From positions 1 to 42,854 of the forward strand of contig JBGCFB010000053.1 in NCBI GenBank assembly GCA_045106685.1: 42,854 bases of DNA, given 5' to 3'. The DNA is from JAUIGE01 sp045106685 (GTDB lineage Bacteria; Bacteroidota; Bacteroidia; J057). A program made the translations under genes and the position numbers. The notes under the pieces were generated by a model. The model was not told where the DNA came from and did no database searches. It worked only from the letters and a program-made list of their open reading frames with translations. This document shows, in pieces, positions 23,491 to 32,657 of the stretch. Positions within the stretch are counted from its first letter, which is position 1, and each line of letters opens with the position of its first letter.

Positions 23491-25968
23491 ATGTCTGTTA
23501 TACTACTATGCTTGTCCGGGATATGCATGGGACAAGACGGTAAAGCTTCTGCAAAAAGCCCTTTTCGAGTAACTGTTGATAGTTTAGCTAAGCTTCAGAA
23601 AAAGGGAGAGTTCCAAGCGAGCCTGGATGGGTGCAACCAACTAATTTCTACAAATCCGATAGTCGGGCCAGAAGACAGCATGGCCCTTATCAAGCTCCAT
23701 AGTACCGCTGGCATCAGCCATAGACTGCTTGGTAATTGGGATGAAGCATTAACTGCATTCCGGCGCGTTGAAAAGATTATAGCGAACAGTTTTTTATTAA
23801 GTCAAAAGCATAGCGAGGTAGCAAAACCCTATCTGAATCAAGGGAACATTTATGCCATTAATCATCATTTTGAAAAGGCTTTATCAGCATTTCGGAAAGC
23901 AAAGCATTCGGCGGAAAAAGACACTAGCTCATATGGAAGAATTGTTGAGGCTTATTGCTTACTCAGTATTGGCCTTGCACACGCTAATCAATTTGAGTTG
24001 GCTCAGTCTATTGAGTACTTCCGGCAGTCCCTTGGTAAGATAAAGCAAGGTAATCCAAAGCATCAGCTTATTTCACAGCTTTATTCCGAAACAGGTCGCT
24101 CTTTTATGGATATGGGAGAAATGGATTCCGCTCGATTTTATTTAACAAAAGGGCTGGATTGGGTTACTGCAAATGGTGTGGACTGGGTTCCGTTTCAGCT
24201 CAATATTTTGGAGCAGTTGGGCCATCTTGAACGAAAAGATCGCCATTACAAAGAAGCGCTCAAGATATACAACTCACACCTAGCCCTAACACGCAAAACC
24301 TACGGAACGGGCAAGCGAAAAGAGACCTATATGGATGCTTATCTATGTCTCACCCATATGTACATGGGAAATTGCAGTCAAAGCAAAAAGGCGTTTTGGG
24401 AAAGCATGAAAATATTCTTTCCTCATGACAAAAATCTCCGCCCATTAACCCGCGTGAACCTTGACTCTCTGGAGAATCCGAGCAAGCTTTTTTGGACGCT
24501 TAATACTGCGCTGCGCAGCTATGCACATTGCGATTCCAACAACCTGAAAGAGCTTCTATTTGCTGATAGTTTGGTCCATTTTAGTACTCGGCTCATTCGT
24601 CATATGCTCGCCGATATTGACAGCAGGAAAGCGCTTGCACGCGAGCAAGCGCGAGCGCACAGGCTTATTGGGGCTAGTCTTGAGGTTAAGTACAGTCTGT
24701 ACAAGCTAAGTGGTGACAAACAGTATGTAGATGATGCGTTTCAGCTGATGCAATTTGCAAAAGGGCTACTGTTTAATGAACAAGTTGAAGACCCATCAAG
24801 AATCCGCCTTTTTTCTAAAACAGAAATTGGACATCGAATTCCTCAGGGCACCGCTTTGATACATTACTTTTCCAGCCCAGTGCATACATGGGCTGCTGTT
24901 GTTCAGGATGGAGACATTAGTCTTCATCGTTTTGAATCTTTAGCCTTTTCTACAACGGACAGCTTGTTGGATGCTATTCAGGCTCCCTATTTAGGAACAA
25001 ACTCAAAGATGAGTCCGCAGGAAAATCGTTCGGTTTTTGAGCACTATTCAGCACTACTCGGACAACGCATGTTGGAGCCACTTGGCAAATTGCCCACCAA
25101 CCTCATCATCATTCCAGACGGCCCACTTTTACAACTTCCTTTTTCACTGCTCAAAACCGATGGGAAGTATGTCATTGAGGATCATCAATTGGCATACTAC
25201 TACGCGATATCGCAATTTATGCTGCCGCCAGCTCCAAGCAGAGGGCTGGATATTCTGGCTTTTGCACCTTCATTTGATAACAATCCTGAGCTTCCTCTCC
25301 ATCTTGCATCAAGTCGCTCTGGTCTTCAACCCTTGCATCATAACCTCACTGAAGTAGAAACAAGCATCAGCGGTATTCAGGGTAAAATACGAAGCGGAAA
25401 ACAAGCCAACCTTGGCCACTTTATGACTGAAGCTTCTCAATATGGAATCATTCACCTGGCAAGTCATGCAGAGGTCAATCCCAAAAATCCGGACAATAGT
25501 TATATCGCTTTTGCACCTGAAGCAGACGAAAATTCGCTGTTATTTCTGGAAGATATTTACAAACTCAAACTGGATGCAGAAATGGTGGTATTAAGCGCAT
25601 GTAATACGGCTCGTTCTGCCAATCGGCAGCTAGGGGAAAATCAGAGTCTTGCGCATGCATTTACCTACGCTGGTGCCCAAAGTCTCGTCGCAACCTGCTG
25701 GCCGGTAGATGACAAGGCACACGCCGAACTCATGGTCGATTTTTACACAGGTCTAAAGGCAGGTTTGTCAAAATCAGCAGCACTTCGCCAGGCCAAACTT
25801 ATTGCGATTCATGACAAAGGGCTTGAACCATTTTACTGGGCAGCTCCGCTCGCATACGGCGATATGCGCCCGATTGTATTTTCGAAAGACCATAGCTTGT
25901 ATTTCATCATTGGTTTTCTGGTATTACTTTTGCTCATCGGAATAAAACTAACCCCTGAATCATTTTGA
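23491..25968 (+). CDS. Exported, membrane-anchored CHAT-domain protease with TPRs
   Basis: 825 residues. Signal peptide MSVILLCLSGICMGQ; no good lipobox. N-terminal ~400 residues are TPR-like helices (WDEALTAFRRVEKII, KALSAFRKAKHSAEK, HYKEALKIYNSHLALT). The C-terminal ~320 residues form a CHAT (caspase-like) domain with intact His659 (IIHLASHAEV) and Cys704 (VVLSACNTARS), plus SLVATCWPVDD. A final helix (~802-818, SLYFIIGFLVLLLLIGIKL) anchors it in a membrane. CHAT enzymes are clan CD cysteine peptidases used in signalling, cell death and conflict systems, usually cytoplasmic; here the sequence predicts a periplasmic-facing enzyme. ATG 23491 is chosen because it begins a signal peptide; codons back to 23398 run through a palindromic repeat. 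Coupled to the downstream TPR gene. Confidence 0.88.
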   Translation: MSVILLCLSGICMGQDGKASAKSPFRVTVDSLAKLQKKGEFQASLDGCNQLISTNPIVGPEDSMALIKLHSTAGISHRLLGNWDEALTAFRRVEKIIANSFLLSQKHSEVAKPYLNQGNIYAINHHFEKALSAFRKAKHSAEKDTSSYGRIVEAYCLLSIGLAHANQFELAQSIEYFRQSLGKIKQGNPKHQLISQLYSETGRSFMDMGEMDSARFYLTKGLDWVTANGVDWVPFQLNILEQLGHLERKDRHYKEALKIYNSHLALTRKTYGTGKRKETYMDAYLCLTHMYMGNCSQSKKAFWESMKIFFPHDKNLRPLTRVNLDSLENPSKLFWTLNTALRSYAHCDSNNLKELLFADSLVHFSTRLIRHMLADIDSRKALAREQARAHRLIGASLEVKYSLYKLSGDKQYVDDAFQLMQFAKGLLFNEQVEDPSRIRLFSKTEIGHRIPQGTALIHYFSSPVHTWAAVVQDGDISLHRFESLAFSTTDSLLDAIQAPYLGTNSKMSPQENRSVFEHYSALLGQRMLEPLGKLPTNLIIIPDGPLLQLPFSLLKTDGKYVIEDHQLAYYYAISQFMLPPAPSRGLDILAFAPSFDNNPELPLHLASSRSGLQPLHHNLTEVETSISGIQGKIRSGKQANLGHFMTEASQYGIIHLASHAEVNPKNPDNSYIAFAPEADENSLLFLEDIYKLKLDAEMVVLSACNTARSANRQLGENQSLAHAFTYAGAQSLVATCWPVDDKAHAELMVDFYTGLKAGLSKSAALRQAKLIAIHDKGLEPFYWAAPLAYGDMRPIVFSKDHSLYFIIGFLVLLLLIGIKLTPESF

Positions 25969-27530
25969 GCATCAAACAATTATCCCTTCTGTTAATTCTT
26001 TTCCTTGGGCTGAATGGCCTTCAGGCACAGGATGACGAAAACCTTACATATTCGAATGAGCTTGCACGAGCATGTGTAACGAAGGCCGATAAGTTTGTGC
26101 GAAATGAAAATTATCCGGCGGCTTTACGCTGGATGAATAAAGCCATAAAACGTAATCCTCGGCAGGCAGAATTGTACTACAATCGTGGTGTGATTTATCG
26201 CCTTACGGGCAAATTCGAACAGGCGCTTTCAGATTTCAATATGACGATAGAGCTTCGCCCCGATATCGGGCGAGCGTATCTCAATAAGGGTATGACGCAA
26301 CACGAGCTAGGTCAATATGAGGAAGCGGTGGCTTCATATTCAATCGCCGCTGACAGTTTAAAGCAGGTTGCGGATATATACGCGCTTCGCGCTAAAGCGC
26401 TCGCCAAAACAGGCAGGCACGCCGATGCAGCGATCAGCTATCAACAAGCACTTGCACTCAAGGGAGACAAGGCAAGCTGGCATCTGGAAAGGGCAGTAGA
26501 GTTGCGAAAAACAGGTGCTTATGCTGCGGCAATTTCTTCCGCAAACAAGGCGCTTTCCGCTGATTCAACAATGAAAGATGCATGGCTTATTCGTGGGAGA
26601 GCCCAGCTTGAACAAGGACTTCCCTATGAAGCCCTACTCGATGCGAAGCGCGCCGAAACAGAGAATGCCGACGATGTCGAAATTCGAATCCTAAAAGGTG
26701 ATGTTCACCTTGCAATGGGCCACATAAACACGGCTGCTGAGCTGTATGAAGGTGCTATTAGCAGTAATCCTGATGATGCCGAAGGTTTTTATCGCCGTGG
26801 AAGGCTTCATCTTATGCAGAGTAAAAACCGACAGGCTTACCGTGACTTATTACAGTCAGTCCGACTTGATTCTAATGTAGCGAGCTATCATGTCGCGCTC
26901 GGAGAATCGCTCGAACGCCTGGATGACTTTGAAGGCGCAGAAAAACATTTTGATAAGGCTTATAAAATTGATCCTGAATCAAGATTGGTAGCGCGTAGCC
27001 GGGGAACTTTTCGCGCGCGGATTGGTGATTTTGACGGGGCGCTTGCTGATCTTGATTTTTTGGTAAAAAGCCGCCCTACTGACACCGCCACCTTGCGCAT
27101 TCGCGCGGATGTACGCAAAGATGCAGGTCAGCTAAAAGCCAGTATCGAGGACTTAAATCGCGTCATGCAAACAGACTCTAGCCAGGCCCGTGATTGGGCT
27201 GCACTTGGATATACCTATTGCCTGTTGGGGGATTTTAAAAAGAGCTATAGTTGCCTCCAAAAGGCCAAGCGCGTCGAACCTACCTTGGGCATTATTTATA
27301 CATATCTTGGAGCGCATGCTATTTTGAGTGAATCCGTCGTTGAGGCGGGAGCCCATCTTGATCGCGCTATTCAACTCATGCCTGACTACGCTTTATCCTA
27401 CTTTTGGCGTGCCACCTATCGCAAGCTTGAAGGCAAAGATGATGAAGCTTGTGATGATATTTCGTTAGCAAAAAAACTGGGTTTAACCGAGGCGCATATG
27501 CCTCAACCAGCTCCTGAGTCATGTCAGTAA
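25965..27530 (+). CDS. Exported tetratricopeptide-repeat protein
   Basis: 521 residues. Signal peptide (ends LNGLQAQ), then about a dozen TPR units filling ~30-510 (for example RQAELYYNRGVIYRLTGKFE, SRLVARSRGTFRARIGDFDG). TPR proteins act as binding scaffolds. The start is TTG at 25965: it overlaps the TGA of the CHAT gene by 4 bases (TTGA), and there is no ATG before the signal peptide, so translational coupling with the protease is likely. No enzymatic domain. Probably the direct partner of CHAT in the periplasm. Confidence 0.88.
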   Translation: MSIKQLSLLLILFLGLNGLQAQDDENLTYSNELARACVTKADKFVRNENYPAALRWMNKAIKRNPRQAELYYNRGVIYRLTGKFEQALSDFNMTIELRPDIGRAYLNKGMTQHELGQYEEAVASYSIAADSLKQVADIYALRAKALAKTGRHADAAISYQQALALKGDKASWHLERAVELRKTGAYAAAISSANKALSADSTMKDAWLIRGRAQLEQGLPYEALLDAKRAETENADDVEIRILKGDVHLAMGHINTAAELYEGAISSNPDDAEGFYRRGRLHLMQSKNRQAYRDLLQSVRLDSNVASYHVALGESLERLDDFEGAEKHFDKAYKIDPESRLVARSRGTFRARIGDFDGALADLDFLVKSRPTDTATLRIRADVRKDAGQLKASIEDLNRVMQTDSSQARDWAALGYTYCLLGDFKKSYSCLQKAKRVEPTLGIIYTYLGAHAILSESVVEAGAHLDRAIQLMPDYALSYFWRATYRKLEGKDDEACDDISLAKKLGLTEAHMPQPAPESCQ

Positions 27531-27592
27531 GGAGTTAGTCAAAAATAGCAGCCTGTTTTTTGAAAATTATACAATTTCATTCAACGCCTATT

Positions 27593-28270
27593 ATGCAATT
27601 CCAAACCCTTACCTTGTACACGAACACACTCGAAACAGAAAAGGAATTTTATACCAATACGCTCGGCTTTGATCTAAAAGAAGAAGAGCAACATTATTTC
27701 TCCATACAGATAGGAAGCAGTGTTTTGCGTTTTGAAAAAAGTGAGCAATCCCATACCTATCACTATTGCTTTTTAATTCCATGCAATCAACTTCAGGATG
27801 CCGTTGCCTGGCTGAAAGATCGCTTACCTGTTTTAGAAATTGAGCCAGGGCGATTTACCGAGCCCTTTGAGTCATGGAATGCCGCTGGAACCTACTTCTA
27901 TGATGGATCGGGAAACATTGCAGAATGCATTGTACGCTATGATCTGGAGAATGAGTCGAAGGAACAATTCGGTTTATCGAGCTTTCTCTGCCTAAATGAA
28001 ATCGGCCTTGCGTCCGATGATATTCCAGGCGTGAATCAGAAGCTTGGGGAAACGATTGGAACAAGTTTATGGAGTGGCAATATGGAACGTTTTGCTACAC
28101 ATGGAAGTCAAAACGGCCTTTTTCTCCTTCCAAATTACAACACTAAAACGACCTGGTTCCCTACAGATTTGAAAGTAGAACCCGTTCCATTTAAAGCAGT
28201 GGTCATGAATGAGGGAAAGGAATATTCAGTTGAATATACGGAGGAAGAATTGAGTATAAAGAGGGTTTGA
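27593..28270 (+). CDS. VOC (glyoxalase/dioxygenase-fold) family protein
   Basis: 225 residues. Opens with the VOC beta-alpha-beta pattern (LTLYTNTLETEKEFYTNTLG) and closes the first module with TYFYDGSGNIAECIV, whose Glu matches a typical VOC metal ligand. The usual His at the first strand is absent (FQTLTLYT), so metal binding is doubtful. The second half (FLCLNEIGLASDDI...) looks like a second, weaker module. Substrate unknown. ATG 27593 is preferred to TTG 27560 because the fold starts there. 62 bp after the TPR gene, probably read-through but unrelated in function. Confidence 0.78.
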   Translation: MQFQTLTLYTNTLETEKEFYTNTLGFDLKEEEQHYFSIQIGSSVLRFEKSEQSHTYHYCFLIPCNQLQDAVAWLKDRLPVLEIEPGRFTEPFESWNAAGTYFYDGSGNIAECIVRYDLENESKEQFGLSSFLCLNEIGLASDDIPGVNQKLGETIGTSLWSGNMERFATHGSQNGLFLLPNYNTKTTWFPTDLKVEPVPFKAVVMNEGKEYSVEYTEEELSIKRV

Positions 28271-28300
28271 GTACATGGGTGCAGAGTGCAGAGTAGAAAT

Positions 28301-28319
28301 TTAATGCCTCCGGCATTAA
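28301..28319. terminator. Short palindrome between convergent genes
   Basis: ttaatgcc (28301-28308) / ggcattaa (28312-28319), loop tcc, a perfect 8-bp stem overlapping the TAA of the minus-strand gene. Preceded by the direct repeat gcagagt-gcagagt at 28281. It could work as a bidirectional terminator, or be a REP-like mobile palindrome. Confidence 0.45.
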
Positions 28320-31048
28320 CGCAACAACGTAACCGTCCCTTTCACGATCTGGCGGCCGCCCTGTTCTAGGTCTTGAGGAATGAAACTAAGGACATAAAAA
28401 TATACGCCTTCAGAACATGCAGCACCTTTCTGAGCTTGTCCTTCCCAGTACTGGCGAGGATTCAGTGTCTGGAACATAAGGTCGCCCCAGCGATCGAAGA
28501 CGCGAAGCTCATACTGAACAGGATTGCAGCCTGTTTCCACGACAAAGTAATCATTCGTACCATCGCCGTTCGGTGTGAAGATATTAGGCACAAATGCCTG
28601 ACACACACATGTCGACTCATCGACTCTAATCGTAATGCTATCCTTGGCTATCCCACATAGGTTTTCCAGCTCTAAGGTATAAGTTCCTGCTTCGTGAATA
28701 TTACGGACATCATTTGTGCTTCCATCATACCAGCGATACGTAAGCCCACCAGCATCAGAACGCGTATCCAGCGTAAGTGGCCGGCGAGGACATATGACAG
28801 TATCATTTCCGAAATCTACCATAGGTTTTTGAAACAATGCGATATCAACAGTGTCTCTGCCAGTACCACAACGGTTATTCACCTTTACGATATATTGCCC
28901 ACCTTCATCCACCCAAAATCCGGTAGAAGTGGAACCTGTATTCCAGAAATAACTTGCACTTGCGGAGGTAGCAGAAAGGTAGACACGCTCCCCTTCGCAC
29001 AAGGTTGTATCATTTCCAATAGCTGGCCGAGGAGGAGCAAGATCGGTGACCTTTAGCGTATCGCTTTTCACACACACCTGCCCTTTCATCTCCACAATAT
29101 ACGTTCCCGCCTCAATGATGGCCCTGTCGGGTCCTGGAGTACCATCACCCCAACGATAGTGAACCCAGGAAGGGTCTGGGCCTGCTCGCACTGTCAGCAC
29201 CTCATCGGGGCAAATATCTTGCTTGTCAAGCAAGGAGAATGGCGGAAGTGACTCCCACTTGATATTGATCTCATCACTCGCTGAGCCACACTGATCTTCA
29301 ACCAATACCCATACAACAGATTCTGAACGGACATCGATTTGGGGAGTATGGGCTCTGGTACTCCATGTGATACGTGCATCAGGATACTGGCTACCAGCCT
29401 TAAGGCGGAAAACATCGCCTTTACATAGCAACTTATCTGGCCCCAGGTCGACATGTGGAAGTGCGCGTACATCAACTTCGATAGAGTCTCTTGCGATTCC
29501 GCATTTGTTGCGAACTTCTACATAATAAAGGCCAGGCTGATCGATCTTAAAATCAGGCAAAGGGTTTCCATTTTGCCAAGAGAAAAAGACCGTATTATCC
29601 CCGTCCATCCAGGCTTGACGTATATCCAGCTTTAGTTTTGTTCCGGGGCAAATGGCAGTGTCTGCTCCCAAATTCACCTCTGGGATCGCATGAATATGCA
29701 AGTCCTGAGATAGTGTATCAGCATTTTCACCACGATAATAAATAAAATGAATCGTATACATTCCGTAATTATTCGCAGCGAAAGTTGCAGGAACGGAAGA
29801 CGCACGTAAGACTAGGTTATCATTAATATCAAACACGTCCCAGCGAATAGAATCGATTGCGATAAGTCCAGTCGCATTCATACTAATTTTATCACCAACG
29901 CATCCTGATTCTATTTGTAAAGTGGGTGCTTCTATTATAGTATTTGCAGGAAATACGGGGAGGCCCAGGTTAACAGTTCTGCTTAGTGTGCTTTGTCCCA
30001 AATCATCATAATTGCTGGCTGCCCCCCTGAGGTTAGGGTTACGGATCACGCCTAGCGTACTCGCCCCATATCGCGCCACGTAGATGAGGCCATTGGGTGC
30101 CGGCTGCATCGCGCCAGGGTAGGTAACGCCCACATTACCAACGAGTTGGCGTGAAGCGAGGAGCTGAGCTTGAGGCAAGCTTATATCAAATTGAAAAATA
30201 GACGCAGGGATCAATTGGCCATTGATATCAGAAAATTCACTTGACTGGACAAAAACGCTGCGGCTATCTGGAGAAAAAGCTACTCCATATCCTTTATGAA
30301 AATTAGTACCAAGCCCAATAGCATTACTAACAATGCCTGTCCGGGCATCAAAATCGCATAGCACATAGGTGTGCATTCCCCGAAATGAAATAGCAAGATG
30401 CTTTCCGTCTGGCGAAATCATCATGTTCCCAATACCATCGTTATCCACAGGGCCAGTTCGAGAGATCACAGTGCCTCCAGTGATACCTCTTTCGGATATT
30501 TTATAAGCAAAAAAGCGATCGCCTGCCAACTGGTGTCCAACGACCCAATAAGAACCATCCCGATTGTGGTAAGCGGCTAGTTGCTCACCTGCTCCAGGTT
30601 GAAGCGGCACATTCTTTTGCACCACCTCTCCTTTACCCGATTGCTTTTTTAAGTCAATGATTGAATACTGCAAGCCTTGAGGATCACCAGCTTCTCCAAT
30701 TGTAAATAAAAGGAGTGAATCGGGATTGCCAGGAAAGGCAATGAATAGCGCTCCCTGAGAAGCGGAAACATCACCAGCAAGCCCGGATCCATTTTTCATA
30801 ATCCTATGATCGGAATTCCAGACACTGCTACCATGTGCATATGCTCGCAGCCGACCATTATCATCCGTGAAAGTTGCGCAACTTTCACTAGAATGAAGGG
30901 CCCCGTCTACGCGCGGCTGGACACGTGAAGATTTAAAATCAATCCCCGCCCCTTCGCCAAAATACCAATGTGTAGATGAAAATTGCCCCTGAGCTGAATA
31001 GCCCATAGCAAAGAAAATTACGGCAACTGGTATGAATTTTGATAGCAT
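28316..31048 (-). CDS. T9SS cargo: propeller, PKD-like repeats and gliding-type C-terminal domain
   Basis: 910 residues. Signal peptide ends SAQGQ. The N-terminal ~370 residues resemble a WD40/SMP-30-like propeller with typical DxxGxHLAISFR and SPDSRSVFV phrases. From ~455 there are five Ig/PKD-like modules each starting like LGxDTxxCxGxxxxL (LGADTAICPG, LGPDKLLCKG, IGNDTTLCEG, FGNDTVICPR). The last ~85 residues are the CHU_C / T9SS type B sorting domain (FVPNIFTPNGDGTNDYF, RWGDLMF, GVYFYVL). Expected on the cell surface, where such proteins serve adhesion or gliding. Monocistronic, divergent from the next T9SS cargo gene. Confidence 0.9.
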   Translation of the reverse strand: MLSKFIPVAVIFFAMGYSAQGQFSSTHWYFGEGAGIDFKSSRVQPRVDGALHSSESCATFTDDNGRLRAYAHGSSVWNSDHRIMKNGSGLAGDVSASQGALFIAFPGNPDSLLLFTIGEAGDPQGLQYSIIDLKKQSGKGEVVQKNVPLQPGAGEQLAAYHNRDGSYWVVGHQLAGDRFFAYKISERGITGGTVISRTGPVDNDGIGNMMISPDGKHLAISFRGMHTYVLCDFDARTGIVSNAIGLGTNFHKGYGVAFSPDSRSVFVQSSEFSDINGQLIPASIFQFDISLPQAQLLASRQLVGNVGVTYPGAMQPAPNGLIYVARYGASTLGVIRNPNLRGAASNYDDLGQSTLSRTVNLGLPVFPANTIIEAPTLQIESGCVGDKISMNATGLIAIDSIRWDVFDINDNLVLRASSVPATFAANNYGMYTIHFIYYRGENADTLSQDLHIHAIPEVNLGADTAICPGTKLKLDIRQAWMDGDNTVFFSWQNGNPLPDFKIDQPGLYYVEVRNKCGIARDSIEVDVRALPHVDLGPDKLLCKGDVFRLKAGSQYPDARITWSTRAHTPQIDVRSESVVWVLVEDQCGSASDEINIKWESLPPFSLLDKQDICPDEVLTVRAGPDPSWVHYRWGDGTPGPDRAIIEAGTYIVEMKGQVCVKSDTLKVTDLAPPRPAIGNDTTLCEGERVYLSATSASASYFWNTGSTSTGFWVDEGGQYIVKVNNRCGTGRDTVDIALFQKPMVDFGNDTVICPRRPLTLDTRSDAGGLTYRWYDGSTNDVRNIHEAGTYTLELENLCGIAKDSITIRVDESTCVCQAFVPNIFTPNGDGTNDYFVVETGCNPVQYELRVFDRWGDLMFQTLNPRQYWEGQAQKGAACSEGVYFYVLSFIPQDLEQGGRQIVKGTVTLLR

Positions 31049-31143
31049 AGTATACAGAACCTAAAACCGTTCCGACCAACAATGTAAAAAATTCCAGGGA
31101 TTTAGGCTCTTTCCTTCTCTTAACCATTCCAAATACTTGCACC

Positions 31144-32547
31144 ATGCGCCAATTTTTACGCATTACCGGAACCCTCCTCTGCCTGACATGCTACTTTAAC
31201 GTTGGTTCAGCCCAACCTAACATTGATGGCGACCTTAGTGATCCTGAGTATATTCTGCTCGGAAAAAAGGATACTTTTTACAATTCCTTTCCAAATCATG
31301 AGCTCGGGGCTTTGTACTATTACACATTTCTCGACACCTTATTTTTAGGAATTGCCTGCGAACTCGATATTATTCCAGTTCCACCAGCCACACCTTCCAC
31401 CACGACACCGGAAGACCCAAGTAATATTGTCTTGTTCTTCGACTGGTCAGACCACGTCGGACGTGGGGCGGACTCCCTCGACCCGGGAAGAATAGGTGGT
31501 CCAGGAGTCTTTATTTCCTGGGGAGGGCTGAATCATGCCGTTATGGATTTTGACGCCGACTTCGCACTTGCCTTTAACACGGGAAATAATGACGAAGTAA
31601 TTGTAATGGATGCGGTACACTACGGCCCTAGTAGTATAGAGCCTATCGTTGCCGATAGTATTTATGGCCCAGACCTTCTCCAATTGGATAGTGTTGCTAC
31701 ACATGAAATAAGCAGTGTTTTTGGTGGAGTTTCTGGCGGCACCATTACGTATGCTTATAAAAATGGCTATGTCAGCAATAATGACAAACTGCACGGGATC
31801 GAACTTAAGATTCCATACAATGCGTTTAGCGGTGTAACTGCAAGTAGCGGTATGTGTTTATTCACAGCGCTAACAGGCAAAAAAGGTCATATTTCCAATG
31901 AAATCATTCCAGGTAACCCTTTAAGTAGTACGAACCTAGGAGATGGTTATAATTTTGCTGCCGTTCCAGGGCAGGAATACTGTGCCTCTATCATTCAGAT
32001 TTTGCCAGTAGAGTTGGTGATGTTTGATGGTCTACAAAAAAGTGGTCGTAATTACCTGAGCTGGGCAACTGCTAGTGAACTAAATAGCCGCTCATTTGAG
32101 ATTCAAAGACGCGTACCACGTAAAAATTGGGAGACCGTCGGCGAGGTGCCTGCCAAAGGCACAAGTTCAGCGGTTCATCGCTATGAATATATCGATGCGA
32201 CTCCAAGTGCGCTGAGAAATGAATATCGCCTCAAGCAGATCGACCTTGATGGTGCGATACACTATAGCCCGATGATCGTCATCGAGAGCACATTTGGAAG
32301 TCAAATGGACTTTATGGTCTATCCAAACCCTGCTCACGACCGAGTCTTTGTGTATACAGGGCAGCCGCTTGATTCTGATGCTCAAATTCAAATTGTGGAT
32401 ATGGCTGGCCGTGTCCTTCTTGAGCAACAGATGGAAGCAGGTAGCAGAGACGCTAACGTTTCCCTAAGCGGACTCAATCAAGGTCTTCATCTTGTGAGAC
32501 TTCAGGTTGGAGGTGTTGCCATGCACCAAAAGCTGGTGATACGATAA
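31144..32547 (+). CDS. T9SS type A secreted protein
   Basis: 467 residues. Signal peptide ends VGSAQP. The first ~290 residues form an unrecognised all-beta domain starting IDGDLSDPEY, as in carbohydrate-binding or 'DOMON-like' surface proteins with an opening IDG(D/K)xxD motif. Residues ~300-370 are the Fn3-like connector common before sorting domains (LPVELVMFDG, SWATASELNSRSFEIQRR). The C-terminal T9SS type A domain starts VYPNPAHDRVFVYT and ends HQKLVIR. Secreted to or beyond the surface; ligand unknown. Followed by a strong terminator. Confidence 0.87.
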   Translation: MRQFLRITGTLLCLTCYFNVGSAQPNIDGDLSDPEYILLGKKDTFYNSFPNHELGALYYYTFLDTLFLGIACELDIIPVPPATPSTTTPEDPSNIVLFFDWSDHVGRGADSLDPGRIGGPGVFISWGGLNHAVMDFDADFALAFNTGNNDEVIVMDAVHYGPSSIEPIVADSIYGPDLLQLDSVATHEISSVFGGVSGGTITYAYKNGYVSNNDKLHGIELKIPYNAFSGVTASSGMCLFTALTGKKGHISNEIIPGNPLSSTNLGDGYNFAAVPGQEYCASIIQILPVELVMFDGLQKSGRNYLSWATASELNSRSFEIQRRVPRKNWETVGEVPAKGTSSAVHRYEYIDATPSALRNEYRLKQIDLDGAIHYSPMIVIESTFGSQMDFMVYPNPAHDRVFVYTGQPLDSDAQIQIVDMAGRVLLEQQMEAGSRDANVSLSGLNQGLHLVRLQVGGVAMHQKLVIR

Positions 32548-32566
32548 GCTACGTATCGCTTAACAT

Positions 32567-32617
32567 AACGCATGTGGTATTTCTGAAACATCTTCGGAGA
32601 TACCACATGCGTTTTTT
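32567..32617 (+). terminator. Strong rho-independent terminator
   Basis: aacgcatgtggtat (32567-32580) pairs perfectly with ataccacatgcgtt (32600-32613), 14 bp, followed directly by a T-run. It also generates the spurious N-terminal extension of the next open frame, so the next start must lie downstream. Confidence 0.92.
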
Positions 32618-32657
32618 GGTATATTGGTCTTTACTTTCCCACCAAAACCGATATAAT

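Noticed and set aside
32574..32657. Extension of the nucleoside phosphorylase
   Set aside because: These codons are the right arm and T-run of the terminator of the previous gene.
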